Shown: positions 1-5,244 of the stretch, piece after piece
Numbering within the stretch: the stretch's first letter is position 1
Layout of the letters: each line of letters begins with the position of its first letter
Source: Hyphomicrobiales bacterium
Lineage (GTDB): Bacteria > Pseudomonadota > Alphaproteobacteria > Rhizobiales > Rhizobiaceae
NCBI GenBank assembly: GCA_015654965.1
Contig: JAATGD010000357.1
Coordinates: 1-5,650, forward strand
Direction of reading: 5' to 3'
DNA length: 5,650 bases
Notes under the pieces: generated by a model
What the model saw: the letters and a program-made list of their open reading frames with translations, nothing else
Told to the model about the DNA's origin: nothing
The model's database searches: none
Program-made: the position numbers and the translations under genes

Positions 1-675
1 CTGCTTGAGCGCCGGGGCAAGTGCGGTCGCCGGCTTGCTCCCCTTCAAAACATCATAGATGACCTGCGGACCGACCATCGCATTCATCTGCCAGTTCGAG
101 AACCATTCACCGCGTGAGGGCTTGCCGCCGGTGCTGTTGGCAAAACAAACGACATCCTTGGCCATCGCGGCTTCGCAAGCAGCAACCACGCCCGCGTAAT
201 CCTTGGGGATTTCAATGCCAAGCTTCTGGAAGGTCGCCTTGTTGAAATAAAGAACCATGCTTTCATATGTCAGCGGCAACGAATAAAGCTTTCCGTCGAC
301 CACGCCGCTCTGAAGCGCCCATGGCTGGATCAGCTTGTCCCAGCCATATTTCTTTGCGTAATCATCGAGTGCAAGGATGCGCTTGGCGCGTGCGAGGTCG
401 ATGACTGCCGCAGCCCCGTCCAGTTGCAGGACATCCGGTGCATTCCGCGCCTGGATTGCCATGCGAACGAAAGTGTCCTGATCTTCCTGACGGGTGATCG
501 CAAGCTTGATGTCGGGATGGTCCTTGTTAAAGGGAGCAACGAACAGCTCATCAATCTTCTGATCCACCTCCCCACGAGCCTGATCGACCCATGAGACATT
601 CGCGACATCCTGCGCCTGTGTCGGCAGAGTGGAAGACGCACAAAGAAAGGCAATAGCAAACAATTTCAATTTCAT
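1..675 (-). CDS. ABC transporter substrate-binding protein, family 1 (3' end outside window)
   Basis: Periplasmic binding component of an ABC importer, of the MalE/UgpB-like family 1 type. The first 225 codons are present and run open to the window edge; family members are usually 400-450 residues, so roughly half is missing. The N-terminus is a classical Sec signal peptide: MKLK, a hydrophobic core, then a likely signal peptidase I site after TQA at residue 21. No lipobox cysteine sits at that site. Family-typical stretches follow: PDVLQLDG, where the chain enters the first lobe, and DGKLYSLPLTYESMVLYFNK, the common 'yslP...lyYNK' region. Two adjacent ATG codons occur (678 and 675). The GGGAGG at 681-686 lies 5 bases from the 675 ATG and only 2 from the 678 ATG, so 675 was chosen. 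The gene follows the lyase by 22 bp on the same strand, which suggests one operon; permease genes probably follow to the left. Family 1 proteins mostly bind sugars or glycerol-phosphate-type solutes, but the ligand here cannot be read from the sequence. Confidence 0.88.
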   Translation of the reverse strand, partial: MKLKLFAIAFLCASSTLPTQAQDVANVSWVDQARGEVDQKIDELFVAPFNKDHPDIKLAITRQEDQDTFVRMAIQARNAPDVLQLDGAAAVIDLARAKRILALDDYAKKYGWDKLIQPWALQSGVVDGKLYSLPLTYESMVLYFNKATFQKLGIEIPKDYAGVVAACEAAMAKDVVCFANSTGGKPSRGEWFSNWQMNAMVGPQVIYDVLKGSKPATALAPALKQ

Positions 676-697
676 CATATCCTCCCGTGATGAATGC

Positions 698-2188
698 TTA
701 GGCGTTGATGATCTCCATGACGGAGTGCTCAAGGCGCTCCAGAGATGTCTGTTCAGCGGCTTCCAGCGCTTCGATCTCGCCACTGAAGCCATCAAGTGCC
801 ACAAGATGCCGTTCAAGGCTGGATTGCAGTGTCGAGGCTGCGGGTCCACCATATGTCTTGCGGACCGAAACAAAATTTTCCGCAGAAACTGATTTTTGCA
901 AATCAGCGTCTGTCATGATCAGAGCTCGATCTGCATGCGCTTCAAAAAGCGGAGCGATCAAGTCAACAGTCAAATCGCTCATACTGAGCTTGCGCTCAAT
1001 CATCATGCGCGCCAATTGCGAAGTAAGATGATGAGCGCTACGGAAAGGGATTTTCTCTACGCGGACGAGAGTATCGGCAAGCTCCGTCATTGTGATGCAC
1101 GACGCGTCTATGTTGCGGCGGACATTTTCTGAATTAACCCTTAGCCCTTCAATAAAAGGCGACAACAAGGTCGTAACACGGCCAAAGGTTTCAAAAGCCA
1201 TCTTCCCGGCGAATTGTGTCGGAGCTTCCGCATCCACCATGTCGGCGAAAGGCGTGTTATGAACCGTGTCGATAACGGTCTGGCATTGACCGGCCGCAAT
1301 CGAAGCCAAAGTGCGGGCATGTTCGATTGCAAGCGGATTACGCTTTTGCGGCATGATCGATGAAATCTGCACGAAACCATCCGGCGCACGCAATTGTCCA
1401 ACCTCAAAACCGCACCAGAAGGCAAAATCCTGGCAAAGCCGACCAATATCAAGAAGAGCCAGCTTTAACGCCGAGAAAGTTGCAGTGAGATAATCGACAC
1501 CAGCAATGCAGCCATAGGCATTTTCCTGAACCGCGCGAAAGCCTAAAAGATCGCACACACGCTGGCGGTTTGTCGCAAAGCCAGTCGTTGTAATCGCTGC
1601 CGCACCTAAGGGGCAAAGGTCCACATCCTCATAGGTGGCCATGATCCGGCGTGTATGGCGCAACTGAATTTCTATCATTGCAGCCAGATAATGACCAAGA
1701 GTGGAGGGCTGGGCCGGTTGACCATGGGTATAGACAACAATCAATGTGTCGCGCTCTTTCAACGCCAGAGCAAGCATCGAACGGAGCAAGTCGCGCAACT
1801 GTCTGAGAGCGTGCCTGAGATGCTCCTTGACGCCCATGCGTAACATGGTCGCCTCCAGATCATTACGGCTGCGCGCGAGATGGAGACTGCCACCAATATC
1901 AGACCCGACAGCCTCGATCAGCAGGTGCTCGCGCAGAAAAAACAGATCTTCATGAGCGCCAGCATCATGCCCGCGGGATTTCGCCAGTCGGGCGTCAATT
2001 TTCGCAAGTGATGAAAGGATCGCTGCTGCTTCAGCTGGGCCGAGAAGACCGGCCTCACGCAGCATGACAGCATGCGCATGATCAACACGCTGCATGTGAT
2101 CAAGACGTACATGGGCAAAGCTCGGACGAAGCACGACCGCTGTATATTCAGGCGCAAAAGCCCCGGTGCCGACTGCAACAGTCCCCAT
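698..2188 (-). CDS. Argininosuccinate lyase-family protein (aspartase/fumarase superfamily)
   Basis: Cytoplasmic C-N lyase of the aspartase/fumarase superfamily. These enzymes are homotetramers that release fumarate from a succinyl-amine substrate. The 496-residue chain has the three conserved segments in order: SLHLARSRND (101-110, like LHTGRSRND of ArgH), YTHGQPAQPSTLGHY (153-167, with the Thr-His pair at 154-155), and the signature SSIMPQKRNP (276-285). By family comparison S276 is the catalytic base, with K282 and N284 beside it. The C-terminal ArgH-like part includes TELADTLVR and PFRSAHH. It is longer than the usual 460 residues of ArgH, and the signature starts ISS instead of GSS. With its placement beside a transporter gene and a GntR regulator, this argues for a catabolic paralogue rather than the arginine-biosynthesis enzyme. 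EDDS lyase shows that this family can act on other N-succinyl amines; the substrate here is unknown. ATG codons occur at 2194 and 2188; AGGAGG (2197-2202) is 8 bases from 2188 but only 2 from 2194, so 2188 is preferred. Confidence 0.88.
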   Translation of the reverse strand: MGTVAVGTGAFAPEYTAVVLRPSFAHVRLDHMQRVDHAHAVMLREAGLLGPAEAAAILSSLAKIDARLAKSRGHDAGAHEDLFFLREHLLIEAVGSDIGGSLHLARSRNDLEATMLRMGVKEHLRHALRQLRDLLRSMLALALKERDTLIVVYTHGQPAQPSTLGHYLAAMIEIQLRHTRRIMATYEDVDLCPLGAAAITTTGFATNRQRVCDLLGFRAVQENAYGCIAGVDYLTATFSALKLALLDIGRLCQDFAFWCGFEVGQLRAPDGFVQISSIMPQKRNPLAIEHARTLASIAAGQCQTVIDTVHNTPFADMVDAEAPTQFAGKMAFETFGRVTTLLSPFIEGLRVNSENVRRNIDASCITMTELADTLVRVEKIPFRSAHHLTSQLARMMIERKLSMSDLTVDLIAPLFEAHADRALIMTDADLQKSVSAENFVSVRKTYGGPAASTLQSSLERHLVALDGFSGEIEALEAAEQTSLERLEHSVMEIINA

Positions 2189-2196
2189 AGACATCT

Positions 2197-2202
2197 CCTC
2201 CT
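2197..2202 (-). promoter_or_regulatory. Shine-Dalgarno site of the lyase gene
   Basis: A perfect AGGAGG on the minus strand. It sits 8 bases before the ATG at 2188 and 2 bases before the ATG at 2194, which favours the inner start. The site directly follows the TAGAC repeat array, so the leader between a promoter at 2218-2247 and this site would be very short. Confidence 0.6.
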
Positions 2203-2205
2203 CTT

Positions 2206-2234
2206 TAGACGACTAGACGTATAGACGTGTAGAC
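2206..2234. promoter_or_regulatory. Probable operator: four TAGAC boxes at 8-bp pitch
   Basis: TAGAC occurs at 2206-2210, 2214-2218, 2222-2226 and 2230-2234, each exactly 8 bp after the last, and three of the four are followed by G. The array lies between the divergent lyase and GntR genes. It covers the -10 box and most of the spacer of the candidate leftward promoter and ends 6 bp before the candidate rightward -35 box. This is where a repressor of the lyase operon would be expected to bind. That the PhnF-like regulator encoded next door is the ligand of this site is an inference. TAGAC-containing operators fit what is known of PhnF-type regulators (the mycobacterial site contains TATAGACC), but a fourfold tandem array is not a pattern I recognise from that family. 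Confidence 0.65.
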
Positions 2235-2247
2235 TATGCATTGTCAA
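2218..2247 (-). promoter_or_regulatory. Candidate sigma-70-type promoter for the lyase operon
   Basis: On the minus strand a perfect TTGACA -35 box (2242-2247) is followed after 18 bases by TATACG (2218-2223), which matches four of six positions of the -10 consensus. The -10 box and spacer are overlaid by three TAGAC boxes, so a bound regulator would block polymerase. Transcription would begin near 2211, giving a leader of about 20 bases before the lyase ATG. Confidence 0.5.
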
Positions 2248-2269
2248 TTGGCGATTTGCACGTTATCAA
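2241..2269 (+). promoter_or_regulatory. Candidate sigma-70-type promoter for the GntR gene
   Basis: TTGTCA (2241-2246, five of six -35 positions) is followed after 17 bases by TATCAA (2264-2269, four of six -10 positions). The predicted start near 2276 leaves about 15 bases before the GntR ATG, with GGAG at 2282-2285 as ribosome-binding site. Its -35 box overlaps that of the leftward promoter, so polymerase can hardly occupy both at once. Confidence 0.45.
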
Positions 2270-2290
2270 GAGCGAAGCAAGGGAGACTCG

Positions 2291-3022
2291 ATGCTGGCCG
2301 GGAATATTGTTGACGTTGAAGCACCGCTGTGGCGGCGTATCGAACTGACGCTGTTGGCAGAAATAAAACAAGGCATGTGGGCAAGAGGTGCGCAGTTGCC
2401 AAGCGAACCCGTGCTTGCGGATCGCTTTGGCGTCAACCGCCATACGGTCCGTCGCGCTATGGCAGCACTTGTGCAAAGCGGCATTGTCCGTATTGAAAAG
2501 GGTCGCGGCAGCTTTGTCCACGATCATCGCATCCTTTATGAGATCGGCAGCCGAACGCGTGTCGATGAAAATCTTAAGAGACAGCATCGCGGCCATTCGG
2601 GCGTTTTGCTTGCTGATTTTCAGATGCCGGCACCAGCGGATATCGCAAAGCGTCTGGAAGTCGAGGTCGGCTCCCTGCTTGTGGTGCTTGACACGCTCAA
2701 TGAGACTGACGGTATGCCGCTCAGCCTTGTCCGCACTTATCTGCCTGCCGACCGTTTCCAGAATTTTGTGCAGGCCTATAAGGAGCACGGACAATCCATG
2801 ACGTCAGCATTTGAGCATTGCGGCGTTGTTGATTTTTCGCGCAAGTCGACCGACATTTCTGCGAGAATGCCTGATAATCTGGAAGCAACTCGCCTCAAAA
2901 TGCCGGAAAATATACCTGTCGTTATTTCTGAAACGGTAGACATTGACGGCGACAAGCGCGCAATAAAATATGGTCTTGCATTGTTTCCAAGCGACCGGGT
3001 TTATATCAGCCTTACAAATTAA
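2291..3022 (+). CDS. GntR-family transcriptional regulator, HutC/PhnF (UTRA) type
   Basis: A 243-residue ligand-responsive DNA-binding protein. Residues 12-78 are the winged helix-turn-helix of GntR proteins: PLWRRIE opens the domain, LPSEPVLADRFGVNRHTVRRAMAAL (36-60) is the recognition region, and GIVRIEKGRGSFV (64-76) is the wing. From about residue 95 to the end is a UTRA ligand-binding domain. The N-terminal phrase FGVNRHTVRRA, the RTRVDENLKRQ stretch after the wing, and the ending KYGLALFPSDRVYI are all typical of proteins annotated as PhnF. No phosphonate genes are visible, so the PhnF name should be taken as family only. It is transcribed divergently from the lyase gene, with 102 bp between start codons that contain the TAGAC array; such an arrangement usually means local regulation and often autoregulation. 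The ATG at 2291 has GGAG 5 bases upstream and fits the family's usual start. Confidence 0.9.
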   Translation: MLAGNIVDVEAPLWRRIELTLLAEIKQGMWARGAQLPSEPVLADRFGVNRHTVRRAMAALVQSGIVRIEKGRGSFVHDHRILYEIGSRTRVDENLKRQHRGHSGVLLADFQMPAPADIAKRLEVEVGSLLVVLDTLNETDGMPLSLVRTYLPADRFQNFVQAYKEHGQSMTSAFEHCGVVDFSRKSTDISARMPDNLEATRLKMPENIPVVISETVDIDGDKRAIKYGLALFPSDRVYISLTN

Positions 3023-3025
3023 TAT

Positions 3026-3038
3026 GGAAATATTTTCC
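3026..3038 (+). terminator. Weak hairpin after the GntR gene
   Basis: GGAAA-TAT-TTTCC begins 4 bases after the GntR stop codon. The stem is only 5 bp and AT-rich and no clear T-tract follows, so it may not terminate. It lies in the 67 bp between the convergent GntR gene and recombinase pseudogene. Confidence 0.2.
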
Positions 3039-3089
3039 GATCTTCGAAATGCCAAATATAGTCCTTGGCAATCTGCTGTGTCGAGCCGC

Positions 3090-4193
3090 TCAGGCCTTTA
3101 TAGGCAAAACATGAAAGCACTTAGAACGTAAAGAGTGCCACACACCGACGGGGTTCCGCCTACGCAGCTTCCAGACCTGGTTTAGGATGCGTGCGGCAAT
3201 CTCGGCCTTACCTTGCGGCAGGAAACGCCCGTAGTGCTGCGCCACTGTCTCCGACGTGTCCTGGATGGCATAGCTCGCCTACTCATAGGAGCCGGTTTGC
3301 TTTAGAATATGGGTGGCCAACACATCCCGGACGTTGTGGGGTCCATGCGTCAACAGTCCCTTGATTGCTCTACGCTTGGTCCAAGAATTATAGATACCGT
3401 AGCGCTGGATTGTAAGTCGCCAGGCTTCATAGAACGTATTTTGACAATACGCAGCATTGGTGCTCGTCATCTTTGCGGTCTTGACGAAGAACGTGCCAGG
3501 ATCAACTGCTGGACCGATCAATTGTTCACGGTGACGATTTAGGTACGCCTCAATCATTTCGTAAAGGCCACCAAGATCAGGCAAAATCAGACGAAACAGC
3601 TTCCCATCGAAAAATAACGAGCCATAATTCTTAAACGCGACAGATGGAATGATTACTTCCCAACCCTGCTCCCGGCTATTCCAACACAGTTCACCGCGCT
3701 TCATGTTTTCAAGACAGCGCTCGGAGATCGGCAGGTCGCCACGCCTATGCAATAACAGTTCGTGCAAGTTCTTTTGCCGTAAACCGGTATGCAGGCCAAG
3801 CCGGAGTATTAGAAAGGAACGAACGGCCTCGGCGGCAGCACGCGAATAACGAAGCTCATCTGGCATACGCTGCACGATCTCTTCGGTGATCTTGCGATAT
3901 TCACCAAATGGGCTAGCCGCATCAAGCACCGTCAGGATAGGCTCGAAAGGATCACGGCGAGCCCTTGAGAACCGCTGAATTTCCTCGATCCGACGACGGG
4001 CGTGTTTGTACATCTCTTCACATGCACCGGGCCAATCTCTTCTTACAGCTGCAATACCATTATCCGAGATCAAACCTTCGATTACGCAAAGATGCTCGGC
4101 TAATTGGGGCGTCTGGCGCAGCCACCCCATTTCCTTCCGACATAAAGCCGAGGCAACAACGAAAATATCTATTTCCCATTTGTTAAAGAAGCC
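3090..4193 (-). pseudogene. Tyrosine recombinase/phage integrase-like gene, interrupted by an in-frame TAG and lacking its 5' part
   Basis: The frame encodes the catalytic half of a tyrosine recombinase, the enzymes that integrate and excise mobile elements. Numbered from the ATG at 4130, the box I arginine is R118 in LHTGLRQKN (codon 3777-3779), and box II is H265-N-V-R268 in HGPHNVRDVLATH (R268 at 3327-3329). The frame is then stopped by TAG at 3279-3281, right after GSYE. Read through, it continues ASYAIQDTSETVAQHYGRFLPQ, with the expected nucleophile Tyr300 (3231-3233), and ends at TGA 3090-3092. Since this family usually has Q after GSYE, a CAG-to-TAG change is the likely cause. The 283-residue product lacks the nucleophile and should be inactive. 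At the other end, recombinase-like sequence (VVASALCRKEMGWLRQTP) runs upstream of the ATG to an in-frame TGA at 4194-4196, and no full N-terminal core-binding domain is present, so the gene is also 5'-truncated or frameshifted. It is convergent with the GntR gene. Confidence 0.82.
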
Positions 4194-4363
4194 TCAACGA
4201 CGTTCACGCTATTGGGTTTCTCTCTGAATCGAACTGGTTGTGCGGTTAATTTCCCGCGAGAAATGAGCAACGCACTATAATAACCGACGTCTCCTTGCAA
4301 AGGCCACCGTAGACGGCCATTGAATTCACCAAACGCTATAAAGCGACTGTGTGGAGACGACAT
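4169..4363 (-). CDS. Doubtful 64-residue hypothetical ORF overlapping the recombinase 5' end
   Basis: The product is unrecognised. The ORF overlaps the last codons of the 40-residue ORF in a different frame at its start, and the recombinase remnant at its end. It has no clear ribosome-binding site. It could be a frameshifted fragment of a longer gene, or chance open sequence; the latter is at least as likely. Confidence 0.15.
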   Translation of the reverse strand: MSSPHSRFIAFGEFNGRLRWPLQGDVGYYSALLISRGKLTAQPVRFREKPNSVNVVEASLTNGK

Positions 4364-4448
4364 ATTGGCTGATAGCGAGGAGCGCGGCTGTAGCGACGAT
4401 AATGCCTATCCTGATAATCTTGCTGCACAAGGTTTCTTTGTCTTGCAT
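4326..4448 (-). CDS. Possible 40-residue single-span membrane protein
   Basis: An ATG-to-TGA ORF with a short charged N-terminus (MQDKETLCSK), then a run of about 20 mostly hydrophobic residues (IIRIGIIVATAALLAISQYV), then a short polar tail. This looks like one membrane span or an uncleaved signal anchor. No strong ribosome-binding site precedes the ATG, and I recognise no family. It could be the beginning of a larger membrane protein truncated by a frameshift, since another frame stays open across its stop codon. Existence is uncertain. Confidence 0.25.
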   Translation of the reverse strand: MQDKETLCSKIIRIGIIVATAALLAISQYVVSTQSLYSVW

Positions 4449-4486
4449 CGCTAACCCGATTACAATTTTACCTTAATGGCTCCTCG

Positions 4487-4506
4487 CAGAGAGTTGAGCT
4501 CTTCTG
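4487..4506 (-). terminator. Imperfect hairpin after the RraA-like gene
   Basis: CAGAAGAG-CTCAA-CTCTCTG on the minus strand can form a 7-bp stem with one bulged base, starting 16 bases after the RraA-like stop codon. No U-run follows, so intrinsic termination is uncertain, but the position suits the end of the SDR-RraA operon. Confidence 0.25.
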
Positions 4507-4522
4507 GCCTCGCTTCCAAAGC

Positions 4523-5230
4523 TCATTGCTGACTGTTCTTCCAAGCTTGATAGCGTTCTCTGGTCTCGGCATTCATCGGATAGAGACCGGGAAGCGGTAT
4601 ACCGCGATCAACCTCGGTCATGATCCAGGCTTCCATCCGTTCCTGCTCGGGGGCTTCGGCAAGCACCTCGTCGAGGAAGGCAGACGGGATGATAACCGCA
4701 CCATCCTCGTCGATGACGACAATGTCATCGGGGAATATCGCGACACCGCCACAGGCGATCGGCTCCTGCCAGCCGACGAAGGTGAGGCCTGCAACCGATG
4801 GCGGAGCGGCAATGCCGTCACACCAGACATTCATGCCACTGGCCAGAACACCCTCGGCATCGCGCATCACACCATCAGTGACGAGAGCGGCAACCCCGCG
4901 CTTGGCCATGCGGGCGCAAAGGATATCGCCGAAGATGCCAGCATCGGTGATGCCCATTGCATCGGCAACTGCGACACAGCCTTCCGGCATCGCCTCGATT
5001 GCAGCACGAGTGGAGATCGGCGAGGCCCAGCTTGCGGGTGTGGCAAGATCTTCGCGAGCCGGCACAAAGCGCAGTGTGAAGGCCTTGCCGACGACGCGGC
5101 CCTGATTAGGCTTGATCGGTCTCGTGCCGCGCATCCAGACATTGCGCAACCCCTTCTTCAGGAGCACCGTCGTCAGCGTGGCAGTTGAGACACCCTTCAG
5201 CGTCTCGACGATTATGGGATCGAGGGACAT
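4523..5230 (-). CDS. RraA-like protein (HMG/CHA aldolase-type fold)
   Basis: A 235-residue protein of the RraA/MenG-like family, often labelled 'ribonuclease activity regulator RraA'. Many members outside enterobacteria are class II, metal-dependent pyruvate aldolases or oxaloacetate decarboxylases (4-hydroxy-4-methyl-2-oxoglutarate aldolase type). The active-site pattern is present: GIFGD (98-102), then 16 residues later DGVMRD (119-124). By family comparison R123 binds the substrate carboxylate and D124 holds the divalent metal. The N-terminal VSTATLTTVLLKKGLRN is typical of this clade, and the length is longer than the 160-residue E. coli RraA. With these residues kept and an SDR gene directly upstream, a role in sugar-acid or aromatic catabolism is more likely than RNase E inhibition. 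The ATG at 5230 was chosen because family members begin about there; an in-frame TTG at 5248 overlaps the SDR stop and would add six residues. Confidence 0.87.
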   Translation of the reverse strand: MSLDPIIVETLKGVSTATLTTVLLKKGLRNVWMRGTRPIKPNQGRVVGKAFTLRFVPAREDLATPASWASPISTRAAIEAMPEGCVAVADAMGITDAGIFGDILCARMAKRGVAALVTDGVMRDAEGVLASGMNVWCDGIAAPPSVAGLTFVGWQEPIACGGVAIFPDDIVVIDEDGAVIIPSAFLDEVLAEAPEQERMEAWIMTEVDRGIPLPGLYPMNAETRERYQAWKNSQQ

Positions 5231-5244
5231 GGGTATATTTCCGT

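Larger units (their letters stand above)
4197..4522. other. Stretch between recombinase remnant and RraA-like gene without a convincing gene
   Basis: About 325 bp with no recognisable coding sequence. On the minus strand it holds a 40-residue ORF with one hydrophobic segment (4326-4448) and an overlapping 64-residue ORF in another frame (ATG at 4363, stop at 4169-4171). Its composition is more AT-rich than that of the flanking catabolic genes. It may be debris of the lost 5' end of the recombinase or of another gene that came with the mobile element. Confidence 0.45.

Noticed and set aside
698..2194. Calling the lyase argH (arginine biosynthesis)
   Set aside because: Family membership is clear, but the altered signature, greater length and transporter/regulator neighbours do not support the biosynthetic role.
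2206..2234. TAGAC repeats as a miniature CRISPR or tandem-repeat expansion
   Set aside because: Repeat units are 5 bp with 3-bp variable gaps, only four copies, and sit in a divergent promoter region; an operator explains them better.
2234..2794. 186-codon minus-strand ORF antisense to the GntR gene
   Set aside because: It lies wholly inside a well-supported regulator gene, its product resembles no protein family, and it has no separate signals; a shadow frame.
2291..3022. Calling the locus a phosphonate (phn) regulon because the regulator is PhnF-like
   Set aside because: No phosphonate uptake or C-P lyase genes are visible, and UTRA regulators of this branch occur in many contexts.
3091..3106. 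GCCT-TTAT-AGGC hairpin as terminator or attachment site
   Set aside because: Only a 4-bp stem without a T-tract, and it lies at the very end of the recombinase reading frame; too weak to call.
4526..5188. 220-codon plus-strand ORF antisense to the RraA-like gene
   Set aside because: Rich in His, Arg, Gly and Asp as expected for the complement of a coding strand, with no motifs; the opposite strand encodes a clear family member.
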